From positions 1,800,501-1,864,500 of the forward strand of contig OY987271.1 in assembly GCA_963920665.1 (NCBI GenBank): a stretch of 64,000 bases of DNA, given 5' to 3'. Source of the stretch: Straminergon stramineum (lineage: Eukaryota > Streptophyta > Bryopsida > Hypnales > Calliergonaceae). Of the stretch, positions 48,795-60,693 are shown in pieces. Below the pieces are notes generated by a model. That model was given only the letters and a program-made list of their open reading frames with translations, was not told where the DNA came from and searched no databases. Position 1 is the first letter of the stretch; each line of letters starts with the position of its first letter. The position numbers and the translations under genes are program-made.

Positions 48795-48813
48795 TGGCAA
48801 TGCCTCTTAGGGG
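48795..48813 (+). other. Primer-binding-site-like sequence
   Basis: tggcaatgcctcttagggg, about 286 nt after the TATA-like box. Same position as in the - copies. Confidence 0.4.
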
Positions 48814-49150
48814 CCCTTTAGTGCGTGTTTGTAAGTTTGTACACTACCAAGTGGGAATTCCTTAATTGAGAAATCCTCTAAAAATTGTGTTTTGGTTGTA
48901 CTAACTTGTTTAAGAATAACTTGTTTTGTTGATGTTTCTTTGTTTAAATTTTGTTTTCTATTTCCCTTATTATCCGTAGTACAACAAATTTGTAGCTTCC
49001 TTAGTGCCCAAACGCATAGATTTTATGTAAGAAACTAAAGCATAGCAAAGTTTTAACTTCTTTAGTATCCAAATATTTAGATTTTTTATTAGAACTTCAA
49101 AGTACAATGAAGTTTTGGCTTCTTCAAGTGTCAACCCCCTTAAGAGTCAA

Positions 49151-51329
49151 ATCACACTCAAAAGTACCATTGGATTACTTTGCTAGCATAACACTAGAGT
49201 TTTTTTGACAATTTTGCAAACTTTTGAATTTTTTATTTACATAGATGATTTCATTTCTTAATAAATTTATGGATGAAAAATACAATGATGCATCTATTTA
49301 ATAAATTAGAATCAAAATTCCATAGGTAAGATCCTCAAAAGGACATAAATCATTAGCTACAAAGCTGGATTCAATATCTATATTACAACATGATGATTTT
49401 AAAGAAAAAATTATCCAAATTTTTCATATTTATCAAGTATACAAATGTCTAAAAGTATTTTTAGTCATTAAATCTTTCTTAAAAAATATTAGAATTTTTT
49501 AATTAATTATTGAATCATCGACAAATTGTTGATTTATTCTAATAATAAATGTAAATACTTAATTCTAAAAGTAGTCTATATAGTGCCTTAGACATGAATA
49601 ATATATACATTTTTTTAATTTACCACAATCAACATTTGTATTTTTTATTATATTAAAAAAATTCAGATATTTTTACTTCTAAATATTATAGAAAAAAAAT
49701 ATTCCAATTGTTGTAGAAGAGTCATTTCCTATTTTATTGTATGATTATGTACCTACATGATTTTTTGGATTAAATCATGCTGGTATTAATTAGATATGAG
49801 ACTTTTTTTATTTTTGAGAAAGCTCACAGGGTGAAATCTAACTTCAATTAGAATTTTAATTAAGAAATTATGATTTTTTGATGAAAAACTCATGTTAGTC
49901 TTAATTTGACTTGAGATACCAGTCAAAAAGTACTAAATTATCTATAATTAGTGGATTGGATTTAAAAAATAAGAAAGAAATAGAAATTAAAGTTCAATTT
50001 TTACATCATCTGACCCTTTTGTGGTACCTTCGAGTGAGATATGACCCTTAAAATTGTTGAAAATCCAATTCACAGTAGAGCTTGAACATTAAAAATATCA
50101 AAATAGTAAATTTTTTTGCAAAATACCCCAATTAGATGAAACTTGGAGCCTTAGTAGGAATCTAAAGGCAAGATAACTAGAAGTTAGTTTAAAAGTTTTA
50201 TGTCCCTTATGTCAATTATCCTAAATTAAAAGCTATCTTATTTTTAGAAGACCTAGTGTTTAATTTCCAAATTAGTTAGCCCTTAAGTATCCCTAGTGTT
50301 TTAAAACTCCAAATCAACTGACTTAAAAGACCCATAGTGACCAAAATTCAAAGTTAGCTAGTACCCTAGGATTTGAAAAACCCAAGTAGCAATGCCAAAT
50401 TGAATTTAAAGAAACAACATGTCCCACGCTGAGAACGAGGTCATCAATCTTGTAGTTGAGATCCCATCTAGGTTGTAGGTCAAGGCTTGTGCTTGTAATG
50501 ACAATCTACGAATTTGGCGACAATCTCCATAGGGTTTGTAAGCTCTGTTTAGAACTATAGAACTCAATACTAATGTTCCACTTTCTCTAATTCAAAAAGT
50601 TGGTTATTTTCATCTAAAATCTTTCGTTCCTACTAATTTAATTTCTGGGTGTGGGATAGAATGGTTTTAAAAAAGTCACAACCAACCTAGAAAAAAATTC
50701 AAATACATATTAGTAAGGGTTGAAAGAAGAAAGAGAAGAGATAAAAAAGAAAATTGTTTGAAAAATAGTCTAAGAAAAATGACATAAGCAAAACACTAAT
50801 AAAAATAGGAAGGAAAGAGAAGGAAAAATTCAAATGTAGAGTTGCAACAATTAGGAGTGCAGTATAATCCATTGAGGAGGTGATTAGGCTTAAAGATAGA
50901 ATTTAGAACAACAAATCACATGTTATTTTTGGCAACTTAGAATCAAGATAAGAGTCTTGCAATTATTGACTTAGGTGAGGGGGACTAGGAATCCGCATAT
51001 TTTGAATTTCGTTTGAAATTTGAATAATTGTTATTGCAAAGTCAATTTCAATAATTGAATAAAAGAAAAGTAGAAGGGAAAGAAATATTAGAAAAGAAAA
51101 AAAAAAGGAAAACTTAGAAGGAAGCAAGAGGTAATTTTGAAATTAAATTCCACAACTTGTATCAAAAATTGTAAAAAAAATTAAGTAGTGAGCCTAGAAT
51201 AAGAAAGTGCAAGGTGACAAATAATGAAGGCTTCAAAGGCATTTTCAACCACCTCATAGATGAGGTTCAATTGAAGGTGAGACTCTAATTATTCTATCTT
51301 TCATTTAAATCTTTTAATTAAAAACTTTA
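49151..51329. other. No gene seen; isolated PBS-like TTTGGCGAC at 50,513
   Basis: aatttggcgacaatctcc (50,511-50,528) resembles a Ty3 primer-binding site following an LTR, preceded by a slightly GC-richer stretch (50.41-50.51 kb). No family-1 subrepeats follow it. Confidence 0.3.
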
Positions 51330-52330
51330 AACCATAGCCAAAGTACAAGTTAGATTCAAACCATTAGGACTAGACTTCATTTAAATTTAGCTTTAAAAAC
51401 TTGTAGAAGAGCTCAAAGGGTTTCTAAAAACCTAAGACATTTAAAAAATAGGCTGAAAATAAGTTAGATATAAGTGGATGAAGTTTAAAAGCTAGATTGG
51501 ATGAAGGTTAGTAAAATTCATCTAAAAAAAATAGGAATAGAAACTTAGGGAATAGTAGGAATCCAAAGTTAAGAAAATAAAACTAGAAGTTTACTTCAGA
51601 TTGTAAATTGAAAGGAATTAGCGGATGAAGTTTGAAGTATTGATTAGCAGCTAAGTTTCATCCATGCATAACTTTTATTAGGAAAGTTCAATCTTCAAGT
51701 ATCTGAACATTTTAGATATGAAAATTTATGCTCTATAAGATTGAATCTTTAAAAATCTAAAAATAGTAAAATTAATGTAAGTAGTTCAACATCTTTAGGA
51801 AGAGGTAGATGTCAAATTAGACCCTTTTAAAAAGAACCAAGTAGTAATTTAAGTTTAGAATCTTATAAAAGGAAGTTAAAGGAGTCCAAAACTAATTTCT
51901 CAAAAGGAAACCAAGCTAATTTATGTAAGAAATGAAAGGCTAAAGTTTAAAATGGAAGTTGGATGAACTCAAGAATTTTTTAGCCATCCAAGGTCAAACA
52001 TAAAAATCAGAAAATAGATTTTTCTTCAGGGTCATAGCCAAAATTTGAAGTCAATTTGAAATTAGGAATTCATAGAAAAGGATGGATGAAGTTTGAAGTG
52101 CCCTTCCAAAAGGCCAAACTTCATCCCATCATAACTTTATCTAGGAAACTCGGATTGGAACAAACTTTATATTTTTTTAAATGACATAACCTAATCTTTA
52201 ACTTAGGATTGATAGCTTGTGATTGTAAAATCCTGATTCAAATACCACAGTAGCCTTATTTAGTTAGCCATTTGGTCAAATGTTGGTTTAGTTTTAAGTT
52301 TTAGTTGGTTTACTTTGTAAGTTCATATAC
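51330..52330 (+). mobile_element. Family 2 repeat, copy 4
   Basis: The best-preserved partner of 30.66-31.65 kb. Internally it repeats itself with about 460-bp spacing: ggatgaagtttgaagt at 51,623 and 52,084, each followed by a cttcatcc and a 'cataactttatctaggaaa'-like block. Two hairpins: 51,623-51,663 and 52,084-52,126. Confidence 0.7.
52084..52126. other. Conserved GGATGAAGTTTG hairpin
   Basis: GGATGAAGTTTG (52,084-52,095) pairs perfectly with CAAACTTCATCC (52,115-52,126). The loop contains a smaller cctt/aagg stem. Confidence 0.8.
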
Positions 52331-53777
52331 AATAAGCAAATAGAGAGTTTCACAATGTCAATTTTAGTTTTCAAGATAGATTTGCCACCATTCCTTTGGA
52401 TAGTTAGAGAAGCATTATTACTCAAAAGGCAAACCTCTTTCTACACCTATAGATTTGTGAAAAGTATAGATATGGATGTCTCTAATGAACTATTAGACTT
52501 GACATTATGTTCAATGATGATCTGGAGCCTTCCGGTTCTCAAGTATTATCTAGTCTATTACTTAAAAGGTACAATGGACTATGCCCAAGCACTCATGTAA
52601 GAGAATTTTGGACTAAACATTAAAAATTTGATCGTGCTTGTTTAATACCAAGAGTGGGTATTGAAACTCTCACAAAGCCCTAAGTTTTTACTTTAAACTC
52701 AAAATTTTTTTTGTTTGCTTTTGCACTTTATTATAAGATTTTATAGTCAATAACTCTAGAAAAAGTGTTCGACTACAATTGGTAAAGTACTCACTAATGT
52801 AGTATTTTACTCTTAGAAGTCTACAATGCCTAAAATGCTCCAATATCGTGCTTTTAGATAAATCAAGTGTTCTAAAGTTAGCATAGGTTTAATAAACAAG
52901 ATCAATTGCAAATATCCTTCTTAGAAAAAAATCAAGCTCCAAATTTATAGGGCATGTGTCAAAGCTTGGCTAAAATAATTGGAGCTACTATTTCATACTT
53001 GGTATATCCTTTTTAGGTTTAGAAGAGTTCATAATAGATAAACTCAAAGTGAGCAATTATTCTAAGAAGAAAAATAAGATATTAGCCTTGCGGATGCAAA
53101 TTTAAGTAGTATTGAGAACAATATAGTTGAGAATCAAAGAAAGATATCTGTACAAGAAAAATATGCCAGAATCTCGATGGCACAAATAGTTTGTTTAAAT
53201 TCTTTATAATCAAAAGTTTCTTGGTCCACTAGACATAATAGGGGATAATGACGAGCAAAACTTTTTGTGAAAAGTGCAAAGTAAGAATATGAATCTACAC
53301 TTAGTATATAGGGCCTTCTTAGAAGTCACTTGTAAAGTTTTGGACTTTTCTAAATTGCAAAAGTTAGTTTTTTAGAAAATTAACTACTTGAACCAATATT
53401 GGTAAATTCTTAAAAAATGATCCAAATTACAAAAAATTCCTTTCAAAATTAGGATAGAATTTTGAGTAATCAAGTTCCCCAAAAAATTTCAAGGCATTTG
53501 TGATATCTGCAAGTATTTAAATAAACAACTCCAAAGATTTTCAGCGAATTTGAAATGAATTTGAGGTGTAGATTGGAGCCATGGGAGCATACAACATCCA
53601 AATGAATCCGAAGTAGGGTCCTTTCTTACTACAAGAGTCCTTTTGAACAATTTGGTGAAGTCAAAAAAATGGGATAATATAAATTTTGACTCTTTATTTT
53701 GACAATTTGTTGTCCTTATTTTATGAGTTTAAATGACATGGAGAAAAAGAGATGGAGGTCCTACATGCTAATTAAAG

Positions 53778-53934
53778 TCAATGGCACAATTCATTTGACA
53801 TTTGGAACTTTTCTCCAAAAGTTAGAAATTAGTTCAACAATAAATTTGACTTTTATTAGTACTTAATGGTTAAACTCTAAAAATATTGGGATGGAACAAA
53901 GGGGTAGGCTTTGAGGCAAAGAATTATATAAAAG
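53778..53934 (+). promoter_or_regulatory. Retroelement promoter module: CAAT-like box plus TATA box
   Basis: gtcaatggcacaattcattt...catttgg...ctccaaaag (53,778-53,826), then tatataaaag (53,925-53,934), then gaccaccccttcaatctc. Confidence 0.6.
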
Positions 53935-54066
53935 ACCACCCCTTCAATCTCTAAACCACCCCAATTTCTAATGTTGAAATGTTGAAACCTTATTGCTTTG
54001 TTGATGTAGTGTTTTGGGCCAATTTGTTGTTCATATTGTGTTTTTAGAGCACTATTGTTCATTTTA

Positions 54067-55915
54067 CACTAAGAAACCTGAGGTTTTTAGGATGTCATAG
54101 AAAACGTGAAAGGACATTCAATTTGACATGGAAGAGATCAGCGTTGATGTCACCTAAAATTCGTTACAATTGATAGGCCAAAAACATAGTAAAATCTAAA
54201 AAGACATGCCCAAATTGAGTTTGTTTTTTTCTAACATCACAAAAAACATGGTCTTCCAAGATTCCTACAATACAGCACGTGGACATCATGTAAACACCAT
54301 ATAGGCGAGGAGAGCTCCATAGGGTTTTTTTTTCATCCAGCCTGTCTATGACATGCACTAGGGGGAATTTGAGGCCTCTACATACCTGCGAGTTCCCAGG
54401 TTGCGGAGAATGTGGGAACTATGCCACTACTACAGTTTGACATGGCCGAGACCATGCCACGTAAAAAAAACGATTTTTTTTCAACTTCTTTTTGCATTTC
54501 AGAACTAATAATTAATTTTATTTGATATTTACGTTACTAACAATAGCCAGCTGTTTGCGGACAACACATGGAACATGTAAGGGAATAGCCTTGAAAAGGG
54601 CATGTAGAGGCCTCAAATTTCCTCTAATGGCACTCTGACGTGGCATCAGGGTTGTTCTGTCGAACACATTTTGGGGTTGGGTGTCGAGTTGTTCGTCTGA
54701 TGTCGCGTGTCGTACAAGACGAGTGTTGTGTATACATGACAATTTTGACAAATAAAGCCTTATCCTAACAGCAGAGATAATTTAAAATCTTATTTTATTT
54801 ATGATCCATAATTAAGAATGTAATAAGTGATTATTAAATTGAGACACTTCAATAAAATGAAACTCAAATATGTCAAGATTGGAAATAGAAAGTGTTTTAT
54901 TTGAAAGTCAACCTTAAAGTTGACTTTACTAGACGGACAAGGGGGTCTATTAGACGTGTTGGACGTCGTATTCGTCGTGTTGTCGAGTTGTTCGGCCGAA
55001 CAACCATGCGTGGCATGCCTAGTCAACACACTTTTATGTCATTTGGAAATTTTAATTTCACTTTTTCAGACGTCAAATTAGATGTTTAGATGTTTTTTGA
55101 GACATCAATTTGTGCATATAATACTTATCAAGCAAGATCAATAAAAAAATAATAATTAAAAATAAAATAAAAAGAAACAAGCAAAATCTCTTGAATTCAA
55201 CAAGAATTGAAGAAAACTTACCATCTACCATCAACAGAAGTTTTGATGGCAAAATGAAGGAAAAAAGTTAGTGAAAATGAAGATAATAGAGGTCATATTT
55301 ATATTCATTGTCTGTCCATGGTGTGACAAAAGATATGTGATAACTAGAATATGGGAACTTGACCATTGTACATCTTGACACTATTTCAAACATCTAAACG
55401 TTGTTTTAGACATTTGGATGTTGTTTCACACATTTTACATTGAACACAATTCTTGTTTTATATATCCCATATTGTTTGTTTCACTTCCAACCACCCACTT
55501 CTATAAAGACCATCTCTTTTTCATCCATGGTGCACATCCATCCATTTCTTTTTTTTGGTAGGGCATGCTATGTGGTTGCCCTTCCCCTAAATTTTTCACA
55601 TATGGTCAACTTTTTACCATAGACCATAGTAATTTTAATTGACTTACCCATAGTCAAAATGGGTCTACTTGATGACATGGCAGTCTCTAGGTTTTTTGGC
55701 ATTTCAAAAAACATCATAATGTCTTCAATCATGTCAAATAAAACATCAACGTCAATCATAACATCAACTTAATTTTACAGTAATGTGCCAATGTTCTCTC
55801 CAATATCTACAAAAATCTACCTTCTTGGGCAAGTTGCCTTTTGACATTGTCATGTTTTGTCGGACATCGTGCATTAGTGGTCAAACACAATAAAAAATGT
55901 GAATTTCTTATAGTG
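54067..55915. mobile_element. Non-autonomous CACTA-like element, 1,849 bp, nested in family 1
   Basis: The left end CACTAAGAAACC and the right end, which reads CACTATAAGAAATTCAC on the minus strand, agree apart from a 2-bp gap. The 3-bp flanks are tta and ttt, close to a 3-bp duplication. Subterminal regions are full of short gacatg/gatgtc and gtcg motifs (for example 54,111, 54,138, 54,346, 54,440; 54,985; 55,860), typical of CACTA subterminal repeats. It contains an 18-bp palindrome, gttgttcggccgaacaac, at 54,987-55,004. No transposase frame is seen. Confidence 0.65.
54356..54632. repeat. Internal inverted repeat within the CACTA-like element
   Basis: gggaatttgaggcctctacat (about 54,363) pairs with atgtagaggcctcaaatttcc (about 54,602), arms of about 35 bp separated by some 210 bp. 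Confidence 0.75.
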
Positions 55916-56602
55916 TTTGAGTCTCTCACTAACCATTGTTGTACTAACACTTGTCACGGGTTTTTGAGGGTGTCTTAAGTCCCCACATTCTATTGACCTT
56001 GTCTTGTCTTTGCACAAGACATTGTGGGCCCCACCAAGACGGCAAAGCTTTAGACCTCTTAGGTCCCTAAAGTCTTAGATTGTAGGTTAAAAGTCTTATC
56101 ACAACAGAGGTTTGAACCCTTAGATACCTCTAAGTCTTAGATTTGGTGTTAAACCCAAATTGACTACAAAGCTTTGAACCTAACCTGTGTTCACCTCCAA
56201 AGTTTAGTTTCCAAAACATTTTAGAAATGAACCAAAGTTTAGTACCCAAAATTAGGAAATAGGCCCTAGTGTGTCCAAGCCTAAAGTTCCCCCAACCCTC
56301 ACTTGTTCCGTCCATCCCTTGCAAGTGCTAGGATTGTCTAAGCACCTCCTCATATCCTAATCCTTGTTCCATAATTTTCTTAGAGCGAGGCTCAGACTAG
56401 ACCAGCCAGGCCTCAAGAGGCCCCGGCAACACAGAGGCCTAGACTAGTAGGGCTCTAGCTAGTTTAGACGCCCCGACATCACAAAGGCTCCAGCCAACGA
56501 AGTTGTTGTTTGTTCATTCTTTTTCCTTTCTTTTAGACTAGAATGTAAGGGGGTGAGTAGCATGGGGTAGGAAGAAAAAAAACAGAAAAGAAGAAAAATC
56601 AA

Positions 56603-56737
56603 GAGTAGAAAATAGGATGGAGTAGAAGGAGAATAGAGAAAGATAATGAGTAGAAAATAGGATAGAATAGAAGGGAAATAGAGAGGGATAAAGAGTAGAG
56701 AATGGGATAGAATAGAAGGATAGGAGAGGGTAGGAGA
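56603..56737 (+). repeat. 45-bp purine-rich minisatellite, three units
   Basis: gagtagaaaatagga starts at 56,603 and 56,648, and gagtagagaatggga at 56,693. The 45-bp unit (15 codons) keeps an ORF open on the minus strand (repeats of PSILSYSLLFIPLYF type), so that ORF is a by-product. Confidence 0.85.
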
Positions 56738-56968
56738 AGGTAGAAACAAGCTACGGTAGAAGCATAGGGGGAAGTAGTCATAGGGAAAAACCTCACAAAC
56801 TCGTCCTCTCCACAAGATCACAACTCTCCAATACAACAATATCACAAGTGAAGAAGGATGAGGGGAGAAGAAGAATTAATAGGGAGTTAGGATGAGTTCT
56901 CCATCCATTAGAAGGGGTCTTAGGGAGCATGGCATTAATTAGGAGGTAGAAGTAGTGCAAGGAATAAA

Positions 56969-57218
56969 GGCCATATTCGTTATATTGAGACTTTTCGCAG
57001 ATTTTGAGATAGAATGCTAGTTATTGAAAATTTTATTTTAAAAAATAGTATTTGAAACCAAAAATAAATCATGCTCAACTAGTGATCCTATAATGAAATT
57101 CTAAAAGTTGTTGTTGTTTCCTATTTATAAAAAATATTAGTAAAGAGATAAAGCGGTTTATCTTCAAGTCAAGGATAAAAATGAGACTGCAAAAAGTCTC
57201 AATATAACAAATATGGCC
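56969..57218. mobile_element. MITE, 250 bp, with about 30-bp terminal inverted repeats
   Basis: The left end GGCCATATTCGTTATATTGA and the right end TCAATATAACAAATATGGCC pair with one mismatch, and the match continues (gacttttcgcag/ctgcaaaaagtc). The interior is AT-rich and non-coding. The GGCC start would suit a Harbinger/Tourist-type element, but no clean target duplication is seen. Confidence 0.85.
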
Positions 57219-58183
57219 TTAGTAGTGGCCATTAATTCTTGTTATTTTTCAAATTGGGGGATTATGTTTATTGGAGTGTTGAGCAATTGAGTTGGAAATA
57301 GAACCCTAAATGAAACTAGAAGCTAAAGATCAATTTTCCATTGATGTAAATTCTCATTAACAAGCCTCCCTTAGTTCGAATTTAAGTACTACATACGGTA
57401 GTTTTTAATTTGATAATTATTCTATTCTATAGTAGCCTATGCTAGGAAAACCACCTAGAAAATGACCCATTATAGTCTTGCATCAACCCATGGTAGACTT
57501 TTTCCAATAAACAAGATTTCAACTACATTACATTGAGTTAGTAGCCACAATCAATGTCTTAGGTGATGGTAATAGAGTCATTAGTGACTACAATAGGAAT
57601 TTCTACCTTTTTAGTGTAAATTCATCACAAGAAGTGACTATTTTATTCCTTCATGTTGTGGCTATCGTAGAAAGTATTGTAGCCATGTAAGAAAACATCA
57701 CGATTGCTTTAGGTGGTAAGATGACCATTATGGATACACTTTTTGTTGGTTTGGAGGTAGTCTAGGAAATTTTATGGATGAATTGGACAATACAATTAAA
57801 AAATTCATAACAAATTCATACTTTTTCAAAAAAATCAATTGCTCTCCCCATTTCTTACATGTGTCTTTATAAGGAAAAAAACTATATTTTCAAATTTTTC
57901 CAAAAAAAGAAGAAAAAGCGACGTGGCAATCGTTGTGCCACGTCAGGCAGCTGCTACGGGGCAGATCCTAGGGTTTGGGAACCCAGGGGAACACACAGCC
58001 CTCTAGACCCCCAAAAACTCCTCTAATGAAACATCTATATTTCAAGAGATTCAAAATGAACTCCATAACAATTAGAAACCAATGATGAGGTAGTCTACAA
58101 TTTAAGAAAATAACAAAGCAAATAAGGCACAATCCTAATGAAGCATCCCAAATTCCAATTTCTAAAAACAAAAATTCCATTTT
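57219..58183. other. No gene seen
   Basis: AT-rich. A short inverted pair cgacgtggcaat/gtgccacgtc is at about 57,918-57,945. Confidence 0.35.
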
Positions 58184-58721
58184 GGTAAATTGTTTCATTT
58201 AATTTTCATGGTTTTACATGATAATTCATTGGAAAAAGAATTGGTAATGAATTTTTTAAATTCGATTGAGGAGGTTTGTAGGAAACATCCATAATTATGC
58301 ACATCTTTCCTTCAACAAGCATCTCTAAGAAAGTTTCAAAGTCCTTTTTACAGAAATTTCAATGTTTGGGTGACAATTTCTTTATTTTGGAGAATAGATA
58401 TCTCTTTACTATAATTTTATTTTTCCACTTGACCCTTGCATTGTAATTAATTTTTTGGATTTTAGTATGATGGTACAATTTCTTTGCCAAAATCTAGTTC
58501 AAATAAAGAGATATCTATTTACAAAATTAGGACATTGTCATCCCAACATTGAAATCTCTATAGAAAGAATGATGGAACTTTTTGGAGATGTTTGTTGAAG
58601 GAAATGTGTGTGTCTATGGATGTTTCCTACAAATCTCCACAATCCAATACAAAAATTCACCACCAATATTTCTCAATGAATTATCATATAAATCCATGAA
58701 AATTATGTGAAACAATTCACC
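58184..58721. mobile_element. Foldback element, about 540 bp
   Basis: Inverted arms of about 230 bp (roughly 80% alike by eye) around a spacer of about 80 bp. ggtaaattgtttcat (58,184) pairs with tgaaacaattcacc at the right end. Inner pairs include ggaaacatcca/tggatgtttcc, 'agatatctcttt/aaagagatatct' and caatttctttat-type blocks. No ORF inside. Confidence 0.75.
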
Positions 58722-60111
58722 TTAACCCCTAAACACCCAAACTGTGTTTTTTGGCAACATGGCAATTTGGGGCAACTCACTACCAATGGAGTTTTGTTGT
58801 TGTTTTCTTTGAAATTTTCACACAACATGTGCCCAATGAGTAACTGTAAGGCTTGAAAACTTTCATGACTTTTGACTACATGGTTAAAAATTTATTGCAC
58901 AATAATTCATTTTCATTGCTGGCGGGCAGTCCGGGTAGTTCAAAAAAATTCTATAAAAATCACTTTTTTCATAAATAAAAATTTGAAATTGGTTTTCTAG
59001 ATTATATATATATGGAAAGCTTTGAATCATTCTATTTTTATCAATGAGATGAAAGTTATGAAGAGTTTTAGTTTGCAGGTAGTTGTGGGTAGTTATGGAA
59101 TCTCTACTCTAAAAGAAACTTTGAAGTCTTTTATATTTTACTAAATTTTTGAAATTTTTGAAAAAAAATAAAAACCTTAGGTGTAGATTGTTTATTACAA
59201 CATTACAACCATTGGAATTGGCATTTTTCAATTCCACAAATAAATTGTAAACAATTTCATATTTTGAATCATTCTCTACTTCTTTCTACTTAGTATTTTT
59301 TTTCTATATGTTGTACAATTCCAAATGATACAAAAAATTTCAAGCATTTAGCCAACTTGCCTAGAAGAATGAATACAAAAAAGCACCACCATTTTGGACA
59401 ATTTTTAATAGAAATTTGACCTTGTGAAGTTTAGTTGCTTGTTTTTTTGTAGGCCCACAAAAAGGATTTTGTCAATTCAAACCCTAGTATCTTGCAATGT
59501 GCTTAGTGGAAAGTTATGAAATTTTTTCCCACATCTTCTCAAACCATTGTACCACAAGATCCTATAGTCACATGTGTCCAAAAATGTATTTTATTTAAAA
59601 TTTGATACTTATACTAGAAATGGCAGTTTTGGAGCATTTTTGGTGAAAACATAGTCAAATACATTTAGGAGTTGAAGGGAATTTTGCTTCTTCCAAACTG
59701 AAATTTGGGATGCTTGATTGGGATTGCACAAGAAATGAATGCTAATTATGTTTCGCAGAAAATGTGAATTGCATTCTATATTATGCAAAGAAAACTGAAT
59801 GGTACAAATTCCAATCATGTAACGTAACTACACCCAAAAGTATTTGAATAAGCAATCTATCATAGTTCCCATTATTACATTTGAAAACTTATTGTAGAGT
59901 CTTTTTGGTAGTTAACCCCTAAATGACTAGATTCATTGGAGAACTGGAGAGCGCCTTGGAAAGTGGATTCATTTTCATTTACAAGAGCGATGTAGCGTGA
60001 TTCTTCTTCTGGTTGCAAGAAATTACCATAGGATGTGTAAGTTCAGTATTCCAATAATTGGCATCTGCAATGGAATTTATGAAAAAATTGCACTTCATGT
60101 GAAGATCATGA
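58722..60111. other. No gene seen
   Basis: AT-rich. The minus-strand ORF at 59,979-60,179 has no recognised motif. Confidence 0.3.
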
Positions 60112-60372
60112 ATGAGGTTTGACCAGAAGAGAATTGGTGTTGACTTTAATGGGCAGCTGCAACCTTCAAATGTTTTCATGGCAGGGATTTCATCCGAAAG
60201 CTCTGAAAATTATGAAAAAATCAGCAGCTTGCAGAGCATGATGAGAAGAACAAGACTAGCTATTTTGCACAAAGTCTTAAGTTACTTCAACTACATACAT
60301 GAAGTGGAGCTTGCAATTCCAATGGCTTGGCTTTCCAGACAATGGAACATATGGCTTGCTAATTTTCATTGA
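60112..60372 (+). CDS. Hypothetical ORF or exon, 86 codons, doubtful
   Basis: It runs from ATG at 60,112 to TGA with complex, non-repetitive amino acid use (MRFDQKRIGVDFNGQL start; RRTRLAILHKVLSYF middle; a Trp-containing end). The stretch lies in low-repeat DNA. I recognise no family. It could be an exon of a gene reaching beyond this stretch, a long non-coding transcript, or chance. Confidence 0.2.
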   Translation: MRFDQKRIGVDFNGQLQPSNVFMAGISSESSENYEKISSLQSMMRRTRLAILHKVLSYFNYIHEVELAIPMAWLSRQWNIWLANFH

Positions 60373-60510
60373 GCAGACCAGACTCTGCACAGAATGCCCT
60401 GTGAAGAAAATACGACCATAGGAGGGGTGTGCCCACGTTGACAAAAATGCCGTATGACTACATTATACAACTAGAATATGCATGACAAGGTCACAACATA
60501 AGCCTTGCCC

Positions 60511-60621
60511 ATGTCACCTCCTGAATTCCTCCCCAATGGAAGGCTCTCAGTTAAGCTTACTGCACCGCCATTTCTGCATCAAGGCATTACTGTAGATGAA
60601 TACGAATTGCTCTCTTTGTGA
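60511..60621 (+). CDS. Protein-like 36-codon ORF, possible exon, function unknown
   Basis: MSPPEFLPNGRLSVKLTAPP, then FLHQGITVDEYELLSL. The mix of conserved-looking residues and balanced composition is unlike the random ORFs of this AT-rich window. The frame is open back to a TAA at 60,499, so a cryptic acceptor (acataag at 60,502) could start an exon. The family is not recognised. Confidence 0.25.
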   Translation: MSPPEFLPNGRLSVKLTAPPFLHQGITVDEYELLSL

Positions 60622-60693
60622 CACCTGTTATTTGATCCTTTTTTTGTTTGTCTTGACATTCTCGGGAATGTTCCGTACTCCCTGTATCACAAT

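Larger units (their letters stand above)
47870..49150 (+). mobile_element. Family 1 LTR plus leader (+ orientation, copy 2)
   Basis: Inverted relative to 16.8-21.3 kb. Landmarks in order: gaaaatttctagaaattgc (47,952); 'gccggagcggtgtcttttcttactccctc' block; CAAT-like box gccaatggtacaatccattt (48,355); TATA-like tatttaagg (48,509); PBS-like tggcaatgcctcttagggg (48,795); decayed 62-bp units with 'tagattttatgtaagaa' and 'tagattttttattagaa' (49.02-49.12 kb). Confidence 0.65.
52690..56900 (+). mobile_element. Family 1 LTR plus leader (+ orientation, copy 3), interrupted by a nested insertion
   Basis: 52,690-54,066 matches 8.9-10.3 kb and includes the promoter module. 55,916-56,900 continues in family order: 'ggcaaagctttagacctc', 62-bp-type units (taaagtcttagattg and ctaagtcttagatttg, 56.07-56.13 kb), 'cacctccaaagtttagtttcc' (56,191, matching the reverse complement of 19.33-19.36 kb), then the purine-rich 45-bp array. 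The 1.85 kb between these parts has no counterpart in the other copies. Confidence 0.65.

Noticed and set aside
56459..56845. 128-codon minus-strand ORF with Pro/Leu/Phe repeats
   Set aside because: It is the translation of the 45-bp purine-rich minisatellite in a retroelement leader.
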